Made by a program: the position numbers and the translations under genes | Assembly (NCBI RefSeq): GCF_028453695.1 | Contig: NC_135777.1 | Location: 24,266,796-24,330,795, forward strand | Length of the DNA: 64,000 bases | Direction of reading: 5' to 3' | Origin: Augochlora pura | Lineage: Eukaryota > Arthropoda > Insecta > Hymenoptera > Halictidae | Part shown: piece by piece, positions 25,151 to 38,075 of the stretch | How positions within the stretch are numbered: position 1 is the stretch's first letter | How the letters are laid out: the number at the start of each line of letters is the position of its first letter | Notes under the pieces: generated by a model | Told to the model about the DNA's origin: nothing | Seen by the model: only the letters and a program-made list of their open reading frames with translations | The model's database searches: none

Positions 25151-28100
25151 CTTCCCCGGGCCCGATCCGACCCCTGACGCTCGCTAGAACCTCGATTCTT
25201 CCTTCGTCGTCGTCGTCGCTGTCGTCGTCCGCCGCCGTCAAAGTCGAAAGTCGAAACTGTCCCAGAACGATTATTCGATTGCGAGCGAAACAAGGCAATC
25301 CTTTGTCTCGATGTTAGGGAAGTTGGCGAACTCGCGCCGCGATAAGGTCATCGATTTCGGTGACCGTCGAATAGACTGACTTCCGATCTCTCCGAATTTC
25401 ATCGAACCGTGTCCCTGTCACCGGTTTTGCCAATTTAATCGGCAAGTTACCGGTAGACCGTGAATCTTTGCGAACATTCTCATTTTCGTTTCTCGGTGGG
25501 ATTGTTTTACAGAAATAAAAGAAAAATTTGCCCGATCCACCGCAAAGGTAATCATTCGAAAAATAAAACGATAATGCTATTACCGCTATTGAAAAGCTGT
25601 ACAGCAGACCACAAAGGCGCCAGAATTGGGATTTACTATCCATCTATCGTGGCTCTCTCGCTTCATTTTTCACAGCTGCGGACGTTAGCAAACGACGATC
25701 GCGTAAAGATCCACGGTCCGTATAAGAGAAATAAATCGAATGTTATCGTAAAACAATGGACTAGTTGCGTTTAGGGCTCGTTGTCGGTTGATCGGCGTCA
25801 GCAGCGACGGTAGGGACAAGCTCGCGACCAAGTATATTCTTTTTTGCTCGAAACGGAAAGTCGCGGATGTTTGCTCGGGCGACTCGACGATCCTCGAGGA
25901 TGCTGTTCCTCGATGGGGAATGCCTTTTGCCCGCCAAATCGATTGCTCTTTGGGATCAGCCCGATCCACGTGTCGCGTACGTATCGTTTTGCCCCTAGGC
26001 CCTAGGTTCGAGAAAGAACGCCGCGTCGCTGCCCTCCGATTTCTTTGTACCTCTTACTCCCGCAAACCACTCGTGACTTTCCTTTCAACGGCGTTCTCAA
26101 TACGTGCACTGCTTTTTGTCTCTGCGGAACAAATTAAAGAGAAGACAAAAAATACAATAGCCTTTGTCCCCGGCGACTGCGCATTGCTCTACGAATCGAG
26201 GAAAGTCCCGGAAATCTGGCGAAAACCCGACCGGTCGGAAAACGGCCCCACCCTCGCACCCGTCCGCTTCTTTGCGAGCAATTTTTTTAACAAACGTGGC
26301 AACAATTCATTCCGCCGAACAAATGAGCTTAAGTGGGACCGTCTACGTTTATAATGGTAATTGGATCGATGACTGTCGAGACAGAGGGAAAAAGATATTG
26401 ATACCAAAACGGAAAGGGAGTTCGTATGTAATCGAGATTGGTCCATTCCCGAGAAATTATTGAGTCCAGCAAATTCGGATACGATCAGAGGTGTTGCAGC
26501 ATTTTCGATTGTTTTCTTGTAAGGGAGAATAGTACATGGCCGGAAAATAGCAGCGCAAAAACATTTTTCTTCTCGAAAGGTTTCGACTCCTACAACACAA
26601 CGAGCGTAGAATTTGTTGCGTCCAATAAGGCCGCACCTGATTTGATATTCGTATTTCGTATTTAAATAAAACCATTCGACTCGTTTTAAATTTCTCAAAC
26701 TGCGCGCCACGGGATTTGCTTCGCGACCACGACCATTTAAATTCCTTCGTCTTTAACAGATTCGAAATAAACGAGAAAATGCTCACCGTTCGTCGGGATT
26801 TTTTGTTTTAACGCCTGATATCGCGTCTATCGTGAAAGACGATAAGAGCATCGAAGGGAATTTAGGAGTGCACGTTCGCAGCAGCTTCCGCGATGCAGCG
26901 ATGCAGCGATGCAGCGAGGCTGCGGCAATTCACGAAACGGGAAAAGTCGCGAATCAAAGAATCGAAAGAAATCAAACTTTCGATCACTTTTTCCAACCAA
27001 GAATAGCATTTCGCTTGTACGTGGACGTAGTCGATCGGGTGACAGAGCAGAGCGATTTAGCAGTCTACGGTCGAATGCTCGGGCGGCCGTTCGGTTTTCG
27101 GAAACCGCGGAAAACACCGATGCGTGGCATCGGCCCCCCACGCACGGTTCGCAAGTAGCCGAGGTCTGCGTGAACGCGACGGCGACCATCGGTAACGAGC
27201 TTCGAACCGAGTTTCGGTTCATCGGACAACGAAACCGGCGACCAAATAAGCTTCGCTGACTCGAGCTTTGGAAAAACCGATCCTCGTATAGTTTACGGTC
27301 GCCGAGCAACATCCGAACGATCCGTCGAGGGAGAGCACTCGCGTTCTTACAGGCAAGGAGGATCAAGTGTCCATCGTCGATCGAGGATCCAGATCGAAGC
27401 GTCGGAGCTGCCGTGTGCGTAGGAGACGCATCCAAGTGGTTCGGATCACAGCGTCGATCGGAATGGATTCGACGTGGACGTTTAGTTTGCCAGCGAAACA
27501 AACCGAACGGAATCCGAACGAAAATCGAGTCGGGCTGGAACCGGAAGACACAGTTTGGTCGATGTCGCACGTGTCCGGTGGATCGATCGATCCGTCGATC
27601 CGTCGATCCGTCGATCGACCGATCGGTCAACGAGGGAAAAGAGAGAGCGGCGAGAGGCACGAACGATGGGTTTGCCTCGCTCGGGTCTGCAACCCCTACT
27701 GTACTGGCGGTGGACTGGGCGGCGGGCTAGGCGGCGGGCTAGGCGGCAGGACACGACCCTTTTCGAACGAGGACGCAGCGAGAGGCGGCGAGAGGCGGCG
27801 AGAGAGGCAGCGAGAGAGGCAGCGAGGCGGCGAGTTACGGTGAGAGAGCAACTACTCGTAGTAACACGGCGACTCCACGACTGGCGCCGCGTCGTCGAGC
27901 TCATTGGCTCTCTTTTCCTCCCCCGTCTCCCCTTCTCTCCTCTCCGCTCCGTTCCTCTACACTGGTCTCTGTCGCGGCTCCTCTTTCTCCCGTGCTTTCT
28001 GTCTTACCGCAACTTCACCTCCCTGAAGCGACGTGCACACCGTCGCGATACTCTGGAATCTTGAAATTCCTCCGAGTCGATCAACATTTCGATTCGATCC

Positions 28101-29823
28101 CCAAAATCAGGTGTCGTTTGTACTACGCCGTACTCTGCGAGCTCGCTTAGACGCGAGGCGACGGGACGCGCCGCGACGGGCTGAATTAGAGTTCGAAACG
28201 GTGCCGGATAGTACCGTTACCAGCTACATACATACTACGGAGGATCGCGGCGCGGTGCCCAGCCCTTTGTCGCGATGAAAACTTTCCATTAGCGATCGGG
28301 GAGGTTGCGTCGCCGTTGCCAGAGTTAACACGCCTTTCAGGACCGAACTTGGCTCCTATGCAATTTCGCCTGTTTACCTGCTCCACTTGGTACTTGCGCA
28401 AGCAGTATTTGTCGTTTGCAGAAGTTTAACAGCGTCCATAATTTCCCGATGAAATTCAAGCAATCAATTTTGTAATTTAATCGTTACTCAGAAACGCATC
28501 CCAGAAACTTTCGACGTCGCTGCAGCATTATTTCCCGATTTTCTATTTTTCATGCATACGTGTACAGCAATTCGCAAACAACATCGAGCCAACCGTTATC
28601 AGACTTTGTAATTCTACTTCCGCGTCTGTGCATTTATCTAAATGTTTTGCAGCTTGTTATCGGATACGATACGAACAATTTGCTGGCACGAGCGATTGTA
28701 AATGGAGGATACTCCGGAGAATGCAAATAGAATCGAAGGCCATCCAGTCGGTGTCGGCAACACCGCATTTTACATTTCGTTCGAAGCATTAATTGTTGTT
28801 CCGAATTGCGAACAACTACGATAGATTCGCGTTGCGGGTAGACGGTCGACCTTTGAATTTTTTTTAATCGTTCTCCGATAAACCGAAACAACTTTTCTTT
28901 TCTGCGCGTCTTCGTTTACTTTCATTCCTAGACTCAGATGTCGTTTTTGATCCCGGCTCTACGTTGCAAACGTGTTAATAGGCAGAAAATAGATAAGACC
29001 TATCGACGATTACAGCAAACACGGATAAGAATTCGTCGCAGGTCTGTGTGTAAGACTATTTCGAAACAAACAAGTCTCGACAAATAGCACCCGTATTTAA
29101 CGAATCATGCTCGATACGTTCGCAGCGATTCTGGCACGGTATTCAAGAATCTAGAATCTAGAATCTAGAAAAGGAAAAGTAGCAAGAGGGGTCCGGAGAT
29201 GCGACACGCGTTCTCTATTGTGTACACAGCTTAACTCGGATTCGGCCGGGCCGGTGCGGTGTCTCTCTCGAACCGCCAACTAGGCCACCGCCACAGCCAC
29301 CGAGCAGACGTTGATCTTCTTTTTCCGATCCTTCTCGGATCCTGCGTTTTAGGTACCGTTCCTCCCGTCACCCTCCGCCCTCCACCCTCCACCCTCCACC
29401 CTCGATCCTCCTTCCCTCCGCGTTCGCTGACTCGCCCTCCGCCTCCGCCGCCTCCCTCGTCGCGTCCCCTCCACTTGATTCTCTTAATTTGTTCCTTAGC
29501 AGAAGAGACCCCTATCGAGAAAGGAGACCCTCGTCGGTTCGAATCGAAACCGACATCCGTCGCGAAGTCTCCGCGGTTTTTCTCGGTTCCTGCCCGGACA
29601 GATTAGCCGGGATTTTCGGCGATCTAATCGTTGCTCCGCTTTTCGGTTTCCCTTTACATTCCCTTTCGGTTCGATGTCCTCGTTTTGTTTACCGTATAGT
29701 ATCGATTGCTCGTTCCTGGTATTCGGTTGCTCTATTTGCTGCCCTTTTAATCCTCGTTCGGCCACGGCCACCCTTCTCGTCGAACGATACCATTTCATTA
29801 CACTCGGTTCGTCGATCGATCGA

Positions 29824-29857
<34 letters not shown>

Positions 29858-31855
29858 AGATTCTCCTCTGCGAGCTGCTGGAACAATTTTCCAACACGTA
29901 TTCCTTCCAAATTTCGGTACAATACCTATCGTCTATCTATCTATCTCTCCTCCCCCTTCCCTATTTTCGGAGGGTAGAACTTTGGAAAACATTCGGTTTA
30001 TGTATATTGTTGATCGATGAAACGATGCCAGACTACGTTTCGTCTGTGAACCTTTCGTTGGTAATCGTCGTATCGGTTACCGACGTCTTTCAGCTCTTCT
30101 CTCGGATGGTAATCTTGTCCAGCAGACTGTACTCTGCTGCACCGTGCTGTACCGCAGGCGAGACCTTTTATCGTTTCCACGACTTTACCGATAGCTTGCG
30201 AATGTTTCGCGCGGATATTTCAGCGGCGGTGACACGTTGTTTCTACCGAAAACGAGGTCAACCTCTACATATTTCTTCGATAACAGCTTGTCACTCGAAT
30301 TTTATACGATTTTTATTGCGACTGTTAAATACCTGCACGCAAAACTGATTCCATCGACCAGAGTAAATTTTCTGCAATAAAAAATAAAAAAAGTAAATAA
30401 TGCTTTATATTTGGTAGAATTAGAGAATAGCGTGAAGTTTCGACCAACAAAGAGCGTATGACTAATTTTCGGTGATGATTTTGCCTCGATGCGACACGAC
30501 ACGACGGAACTCGAGGCCATGCGACGAGGGAGAAGTCTCGTAATCGATGAGCGCAGCTACGTTTTCACGTGTTGCTTCTACCTGTGCTGTTACGTAAAAG
30601 CCGTAAAAGGAATACGAAATCATGTGTACGCGTTGTCCAAGGTTCGCCTTTTTTGTTCATTCCATTAGCTACCTGTACGCTGTGTACGCTGTTCCGTACA
30701 GGTCACGCAATATTGCGATACGAAATTCTGTTTAGAGATTTTTCCTCGACAATCGAAAATAATCCATACGTCCACGGAACTTTTCAAGTTGCCTGCGAGT
30801 TATTATTTAAATACGCCCGAACGCTAAGTCATATTTTGATCCGACTGAAACGATGCTCGCGTTAATTTATTCGGTCGATGGGCCACGACAAATTGTTAAT
30901 GGTCCATGAAACGATGGCCGCTAGTTACTGCTTCGCCACTTTTTCCTTGCTTGCGGTTTTTCAACCAAAGGGCCGACAAATTCTCGATATTTACAGAATA
31001 ATCTTTCTCGCTGTCGCCGGGTAAAACTTCGGGACTATTCCATTATAAATTGCCATTTTATGTAAATTTCAGAGTCCAATTTCGTAAGTTATTATTTCTC
31101 AGATTCTTCCTACTTTCGTTTACTGTCGGTTCAGCTATTTTATCAAGATCGTAATAGGTTGATGCTTGTTGTGGCGCTTCTCGAGCAGGTCCTTAAAATT
31201 TGATATTTTTAATAGCTTGTAGTAAGTTTGGCGTCGAGGTTGGATCACTGAAAAAACGCTGCTATGTGCGCTTCGTTATGCACCGGCAAGGTCGATACTC
31301 GCGCTGCGTTGCAAACACGGTGCAGTAGATGCGGCTGCGGATGCGGATGCGGGCCATCGGGGTGACGCAATTCTCGATATGTCCGCGCGACAAAGTAATC
31401 GGAAACGGTCTAGTTCTCTCCTGTTTTCCCTTCCTACGCGAGAAAGAAAGGGAGAGAGAGCGAGAGAGAGAGGGAGAGAGAGAGAGAGAGAGCGACCATT
31501 ATTCGACGCGTTCAGAAAAATGAAATGAGAATTAAAGCACAACGGGGTAACTGCCGAGCCGAGTTGTAGTTGGACCCTAGCCCTCCGTTTGCCAGTCATT
31601 TTCGAACGAGTCCTCTTTCAACGGATAATGCTAACAACTTCTTTGAAAATCTTCTTTTTAGAGAAATTGTCGAACCTCTTTTAATCTTTAAACATTGTCA
31701 TTTCGCAGTCTAGTTTCTGAAAATTAATGTTAATTTTCACGAGAAAATAATGTTAATTTTCAGGCAGACAATTAATTGTCTTGTTCCCCCGAAGATCGTC
31801 ACTCGATCGAAGCACTCGGATGTTTTGGAGAGCAGCGATCGTCGGGATTGCCGCG

Positions 31856-31888
31856 ATTACAGCGATTACAGCGATTACAGCGATTGCA
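31856..31888. repeat. (GATTACAGC)n 9-mer array
   Basis: Between three and four tandem copies of a nine-base unit. The unit length is a multiple of three, so it extends chance frames (Ala-Ile-Thr repeats). Confidence 0.85.
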
Positions 31889-33091
31889 CGGGCTACGAGT
31901 CTGTTAAAACTCCCGCGGTCCATGGTCCGCGAAGCAGCATATTCGTATCCGTGGCCACGGCCACACCTTCAGATTTCTACCACACATTCGAGAGTCGATA
32001 CTCGTTCTTATTCCTCTCGCGTCCCTTTTCTTCGCTTTTCTCCGCTTTTCTCCCCTTTCCACGGCTTTTCTCCCCTTCCTCCCCTTTTCACCCCGTTTCC
32101 ACGGTCGGCCGTGCCCCGTGCCCCGCGCCCCGCGCCCCCTGACCCGTCCGCCTCTGTTTCTCTGTCCACTGGCCAGAGTTGCCCAGTGTCCAGTGCCCAG
32201 AGGCCGAGAGATGCGGCAACGGTCGACTTCCACTTGGTCGAGCGTGATCGAAATTGATCCATGCGGTACAAAAGGGACTTCGCCGGCCGAGACTACCAAC
32301 GGGCCGATAGCAAAAGAGTTAATTATAAAGAGGCGAGCGTCAAAATCCGATACGTTGTCGTTGTTGTCGTCGCCGTTGCCGTCGCCGTTGCCGGTGCCGT
32401 TCTCGTTCTCGTTCTGGTACAGCCGGTTGCCGTTCGCGCGTTGTCTCATCATTGTTGCAATCGTTGCCATTTTCGGTGTCGTTGTACCTGTACCTGCACT
32501 TGTCGTTGTCATCGTCGACGGAACAACCGAGACCTAGGAGTTCGCAAGATCGCGAACAATGACAAATTATCGGGAACGAGAGATCGACGCGATCTACCTC
32601 GGTCCCGGGAATCGATCTTCCTCGATCTTCGTTGGTTTCCGCGTAGATCGGAAAGCCCGCGAATACACTGGAACGAGCTCTTTCTAAACTACTTGCAACT
32701 TTCCATGCATGTAATTTTTCTACGTCGAGACAAATATTTAAGCAAGCGTAGAGCAGCTCGTAGCCGTCTATTTGGAGTATTTTGAATAGAAAGAAGATCG
32801 CTGTTGTTCCTGCTGAATTATAGCTAACGATTTTCTTAGGAAAATTTGTTGAATTTTCAATCGGCTTGCCTGTGGACTGCAGCCTGTAGCTCGTAACCTG
32901 GTTATCACGCTCTGCGGAACGCATTGGAGGCACGAGCTCTTGGTTCCTACGGTTTACCATGGATTAGAATCGCTTTCCTCGGGGAGCCCTTGTCGTCGCG
33001 ACTCCGGTTTACGTCGGCTTCCATCCGAAATAATACTTTACGAGAGCGCAGTCGAGATTCCACAATAGTTTTCACACGCGAAACATTCTCG

Positions 33092-33094
<3 letters not shown>

Positions 33095-33129
<35 letters not shown>
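33095..33129. repeat. (TA)n microsatellite
   Basis: About 17 TA dinucleotides without interruption in an AT-rich neighbourhood. Confidence 0.95.
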
Positions 33130-33131
<2 letters not shown>

Positions 33132-35033
33132 CAAAATGAAAAGTATAGGTTCTCGCGAATCATTCGATTTGCATAGAAAATTGTCAAAATCGAACTTCGA
33201 CTTTGGACTAGCAAGAAAATCTAGTAAATTTTCCAAGCGTCCTTTATTCTTTGACACGGAAGGCAGGAAGGAAAGCAACGCGAGACCGACCGCGCATTGT
33301 CCGTTTATTCTTCCCCGGTGAACAATGCGATTCAACACCTACGATTCTTCAACTCTTTCCATCGCATCGGTCGGCATTCTGCATTGGCGCAATTGTTCGT
33401 CCTTAATTATAATAGAACGATCTATTCGCGTTCCTCGAACCGTTTGTATCGTTTCGTGCTGTTCCTTCGTTAGCAGAACCTTAAATCTCTTCCCAGAAAT
33501 AATTAGGAAGCCGTTGTTTCTTCCGTTTTTGCTACGCTTTCAAGTATTCGAGTTAAATTTAATAACCGCGAGCGGAGTATTAAATATTTAATACGCACGC
33601 GTTCGAAATATGATATATATATAATTATAGGAATATAATCGATTCCAGATGAAAAGTTATCCACGTAGAGCGATGCCAGGCATATCCGACGCATAGAAAT
33701 TGCTACGTTCTCGCGCGTTTTTCAATTTCGAGCGAATCGATGGAATGCCTCCTTTGAAATCATACCAACCAGTTACGAAGAATCTATTTCGAGAAAAACG
33801 CGCGCTCAAAGTCTCAAGAATAGTCTACAAAGGCATGTTATACACGTGCAAACGATCAAATTGTACGAGCGTATAAATAGGTATGGAACTGACAATTTCT
33901 CTAAAACGAGAATATTACTTTGGTGATTTAATAAATTCAAACTCGAAATTTCGAGGCGACAGGCGACAGGCGGCGGCGGAGCTTCGGTGTCGAATCAATA
34001 TCCAAGCTCGTTTCCGCTCGGTCGTCGATAGGAAATTCGCATGACTCGATGCTTCGGCGTCGAAAGCTCTCGCGTGCACGCGTTCAAAACAAAACAAACT
34101 TTCGAATTAAACAAAAAGTTCGCGCGCTAATGCCTAACAGGCGCGTGAACATTAACCCCTTTGCCCTGTATTTCAACGCCGAAGTTTCATATCGAAGCAC
34201 GCGGTGAATTTATTTTCACCGTGGAAAATTCAGTAATCCGCTGCCGCGTCGTCCTTTATCGGCGATCCTGGATAAGCGGTATCAAACAATTTAATCGTAA
34301 ACTTATTACCTTCTACGCTCATCTCATTTCACACTTATTCCATCGTATCCAAACTTTTCGCTTTCGGCGAACGAATTTAGAAAGTTCAGAATGTTAACGA
34401 TATTAAACGATTTTCATTTAATTTCTATATTTTAAAGTTTCTTTGGGATATTTATATTTTTATCTCGTCGAAACCGGCGTACCTAAATGCAAAAAGATTC
34501 CTAATCCAATAATTCTAGAACAAGGCGAATATTCGCGCCGCTCGGACGGCCCGTTTCCTTTTAGGAACGCGAATAGTTGGTCGCTCTGCTACCCGAACGC
34601 GGAGAAATTGCCAAAGTTTACCAACAATTAGATCGGTTAATTGGTTGTTCGGCCAGAAGTTGGTACAATGGAATTAGGCGATGGTGCGAGTTGCGAATCG
34701 TGCGTCACGGGAAGAGTTACCTGTTGCAGCGCGCCTCACCGCGACGCGACGCGACGCGACGCGACGGCTCGGCTAGGGGCTAAAGCCAGAGCCGAGAGCC
34801 AGGACTAGCTTCCTGCTCGACGCGAAAGAGTTTCAGCTTTCGGTTCCATCTCGTTTCAATAAATATTGACTCGATTTAATAGAGTGATTTTGATCGATTT
34901 CGGTGTGGGTCGATTGAACAACTGCGTTTTGAATACAGTAATCGGAGGGCTATGTTACCACGGACAGTGGATTGTGGAGCGTGGACTGTGGACTGTGGAC
35001 TGTGGAGGGTAAAAGCGAGCGATTCGTACTCAC

Positions 35034-35239
35034 CGCGCAGTCCACGGCAGGACCTTGGTGCCCTCCAAGCTGATGCTCCTCAGCTCGTACTTGGAACGGT
35101 GTCGAAGAGGCGAGCCGGGGGCAGTCGGCGTGTGGAGAACGCTCCTCATGCTCTTCGAGCTGATCCCGGCGAGCGCGTGCCTCCTGCCGGAAGTGCCTTC
35201 CCTGGTCGACTGGTTCGCGGACCGTCTCAGCGAAGTCAT
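35034..35239 (-). CDS. Candidate alternative first exon of GARNL3
   Basis: An open minus-strand frame from ATG 35239 encodes 68 residues of mixed, non-repetitive composition (MTSLRRSANQ at the start, KYELRSISLEGTKVLPW near the end). It stops at a consensus donor, CG|gtgagt, in phase 2. The second GARNL3 exon (24049-24115) needs exactly a phase-2 partner, and joining them gives TARSTTDAISRRGVLSRR with no break. The frame continues upstream of the ATG to a TGA near 35485, so the exon could be longer. The link to GARNL3 is inferred from phase, strand and order only; it could instead belong to another gene. Confidence 0.45.
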
Positions 35240-35590
35240 CCTCGTCGAGGTGGTTCCAAGGATGCTCTGTTGCTCGATCGAGGCCTTCACATCGTCTCGC
35301 GGACTCGCGCGGTCTCTCGAGGTGCCGGGCTGCTCTTGCAACAACTTCAACGGTTCCGAACCAGTAGTCGTCTCCTCCTCGGGAGCATGCCGCGCTCTGA
35401 GCGACAGTTTTGCGCCGAAGAGCGAATCCGGTGGCCGCGGACGCCGACGATCGCGGGCGGTGGCCAACGATTCGCCAAAGTTTCAGCGAGATCTCAGACG
35501 ATCGCTCGATCGACGGCCGACGCGCAGACGAAGCTGTTCACCGATCGAACTCGCTCCACCGTGGATCGCCGAACCTCCTTCGCCATTTCT

Positions 35591-35694
35591 CGGATTCGCG
35601 GACTCGCGGATTCGCGGACTCGCGGATTCACGGATTCACGGACTGGCGGATCGACGAGTAGACGAGTAGACGAGTAGACGAGTAGACGAGTAGA
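35591..35694. repeat. Two adjoining 8-mer arrays
   Basis: Bases 35591-35650 are eight diverged copies of CGGATTCG/CGGACTCG. Bases 35652-35694 are five copies of GACGAGTA. Two unrelated octamer arrays meet end to end. Confidence 0.9.
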
Positions 35695-37487
35695 GTCGAA
35701 GCAGCGTGGAACGATGGCCCTCGGTGACCGGTCGCTGGTTTGGTCGTCGAGCTTTTTGTCGTTGTTGGTCGGAGAGAGAACTGAACCCGTCGGATCAACC
35801 GGCAACCATAAATGACTGCGCTACCCTTCAGCCCCACCATCCAGCGTTGTTCGCCACCGCGCTGAGAGCGAGCGTCGTAGAGACACCGGCACAACCCCAC
35901 CATCATCCTGTCCCACCGATCCTCTCTGATCATCGGACTTTCTCCCCGGCCGATACCCCCTTTTCAACTACGTGCTTCGATGATTCGGGGATCGATCCGG
36001 TCGCGCGATCCGGCCGCGATCCGAGACTCCCTTCGGCTTCGGGGACGGCCGCTGCACAGCTCGCGCTCGCGTCCGCGTCCGCGTTCGCGTTCGCCGGCTC
36101 CGTGCAATTAAGCGAGACGACGCGCCCTTTTGTGCACGCTCGCGTTACTCGCGAAGCCGTGAAAATTATTAGACGCACAGGCGACTATAAAAAGACGACG
36201 ACGGCGAGACGGGTTTTCGCTCGGAAGCCAACGTGGTAACGATTAGTTGGCCAAGTTCGTCGCTTCGAGCTACGGCTAAGTATAAAAGTGTTCTCCTCTC
36301 CGCCGCGCGCAACAGTATGTATTTCGTCTCGAAAGCCACACCGAAAGTTGATTTAACGCTCGGGTGGAGCGGCTCGGGTCGATTCCGACACAGATTATAG
36401 ATACGCCTATTTATAGGTTCCAACGATTAATTTTCATCTTCGCCTCTTTCGATACAACTAGACAAACCGTCGCGTTAGATTATTCTCAATTCAGAATTCT
36501 TATCTTTTCGATCCTTCTTTTCTTCTCCCGTTTTCGGCGACATTCTCATAAATAGTGGCGTTTACTCAATCGCGAGCCAGGCCAGCATATTACGATAGAA
36601 CCCGCGTAGCCCGGCTAAGCGATTACCAGTCGACGCGGAGAGAAACTCGGTGCAGCCGATAACCCCAGCTTGTAAACGGCAGGGTGTAATAATCCGTCGA
36701 CGCCTGCATTTCCAGGCGACTCGATTCGCTACGACTCCTTCCGATCCACTGTAAGCTGCTGTAATCTTTTCTCGGATAATCCGAGTTACCAAACGTCCTA
36801 CGATCGAGGAATATTATCGTTTGGCCGCGAAACGCGCTTATGGAATGTCGATGCCAATTCGGTTCACGAAAATCTCGATAGGTATGGCATTCTTTATCAA
36901 TACTCCGTCGAAATACCGAAAGCCGGTCGATCTCCCAAAAGATATTCTTATTCTGGGATCTAGAACGTTACCCGAGATGTACTTTCCGCTTGCGACGCGA
37001 CGCCGACGTCGACGCTAGGACGCCCGCGATCGGAAGATATTAGCAGGAAATTGCGATCGAAAGACTCATTCGAAGCGGAAGGAAACTGCTGCGCGATACG
37101 TTTCTTATCCACCTCGACGAGTAATTCCTTGAAAGGGAATTTGTGCAAGCGGCTCTCGCTCTCTCCCCGGGAGAGAGAAAGAGAGTTTTTTCGATTCCGC
37201 TTTCATAATTGTTCGGTTTAGCGGAAAGCACACGGTGGCCGGTGGCCGGTGGCGTGCGCGTATCGGGGCAAAGAAAATCGTTAATTCGGAGCGCGTACCT
37301 CGTTACACGTCGAACCGTCGCCTCACAGTTTGCGAGATCGCTCGCTAACGGCGGCACCGCACCGCGCCGCGCCTTTGGACGGCCACCCCATCCAACGAAT
37401 TTCGTTCACCACGTGCTTTCTACACGACGTCGCGCAAACTCGTTAATTCATCAAAGTGTGCTTGTAGCTTTATCGTTCCTCTCTGAC

Positions 37488-37521
<34 letters not shown>

Positions 37522-38002
37522 GACGACGACGACGCGACGCGACGCGTTTTCTCCGTTGGCACCGCTAGACCCTTGCAAAAATTTCGCCGAGAACACGTGC
37601 AAGCTAGCTATCGCAGCTCTGTCTCTCTCTCTCTTTCTCTACTTTTCCGAATCCATTTTTGTCAGTTTCTGTCGTCGAAGCTGCTCGATCTATCAGACGA
37701 CGACTCTACGGCTACTTCGCAGACCGGCGCTACGATCTTCAAAAACGATCGACGGTTTTGGAGATTGTAGTCCCATGTATATCGACGAGATTACCAGGCC
37801 TCTTTCCAGGTGTCCGGCGACTTTCCAGGATCTTTGTGGCGAATTTCGTGGGGAAACGAAGGATCTTTCGAGACGGTGGGACGCGACGGGAGCGAGCATC
37901 GCGTCGTTCGCCGAAGACTGCTCGATTCAGGGCCAAGATTATTCCGCGAAGGGCGAAAGCACCGAGCCGCGTGTACCGGGGAACGCATGCGTCGCGGCGT
38001 CG

Positions 38003-38075
38003 CGCGTCGCGGTCGCGGGTCGCGGGTCGTGAGTCGCGGGTCGCGGGCCACGCGTCGCGAGTCGCGAGTCGCGCA
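38003..38075. repeat. CGCGGGT/CGCGAGT array
   Basis: Degenerate 7-mer array of GTCGCGG and GTCGCGA units. Related in sequence to the CGCGAGCC arrays near 48 kb and 53-57 kb. Confidence 0.85.

Larger units (their letters stand above)
25151..35033. other. Long intron of the upstream GARNL3 transcript, or intergenic
   Basis: Nearly 10 kb without a supported coding exon. If the exon at 35034-35239 is a real alternative first exon, this is its intron. It holds an 8-mer GCAGCGAT array (26889-26918), a GATCCGTC array (27580-27622), a GATTACAGC array (31856-31888), a GA run (31446-31492) and a TA run (33095-33129). The frames at 29.2-30.3 kb and 31.8-32.5 kb arise from pyrimidine-rich or repeat DNA and have no domain signal. 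Confidence 0.5.

Noticed and set aside
24447..25298. Minus-strand frame of 283 codons overlapping GARNL3 exon 1
   Set aside because: Different frame from the phase-consistent exon 24807-25150; it crosses that exon's donor and reads into the intron.
27482..28064. Several overlapping Arg/Ser-rich frames on both strands
   Set aside because: They follow GATCCGTC and GGCGA/GCAGCGAG repeat units and have no family signal.
29674..30348. Plus-strand frame of 224 codons with hydrophobic stretches
   Set aside because: Hydrophobicity comes from pyrimidine-rich DNA and a TCG triplet run; no consistent membrane topology or homology signal.
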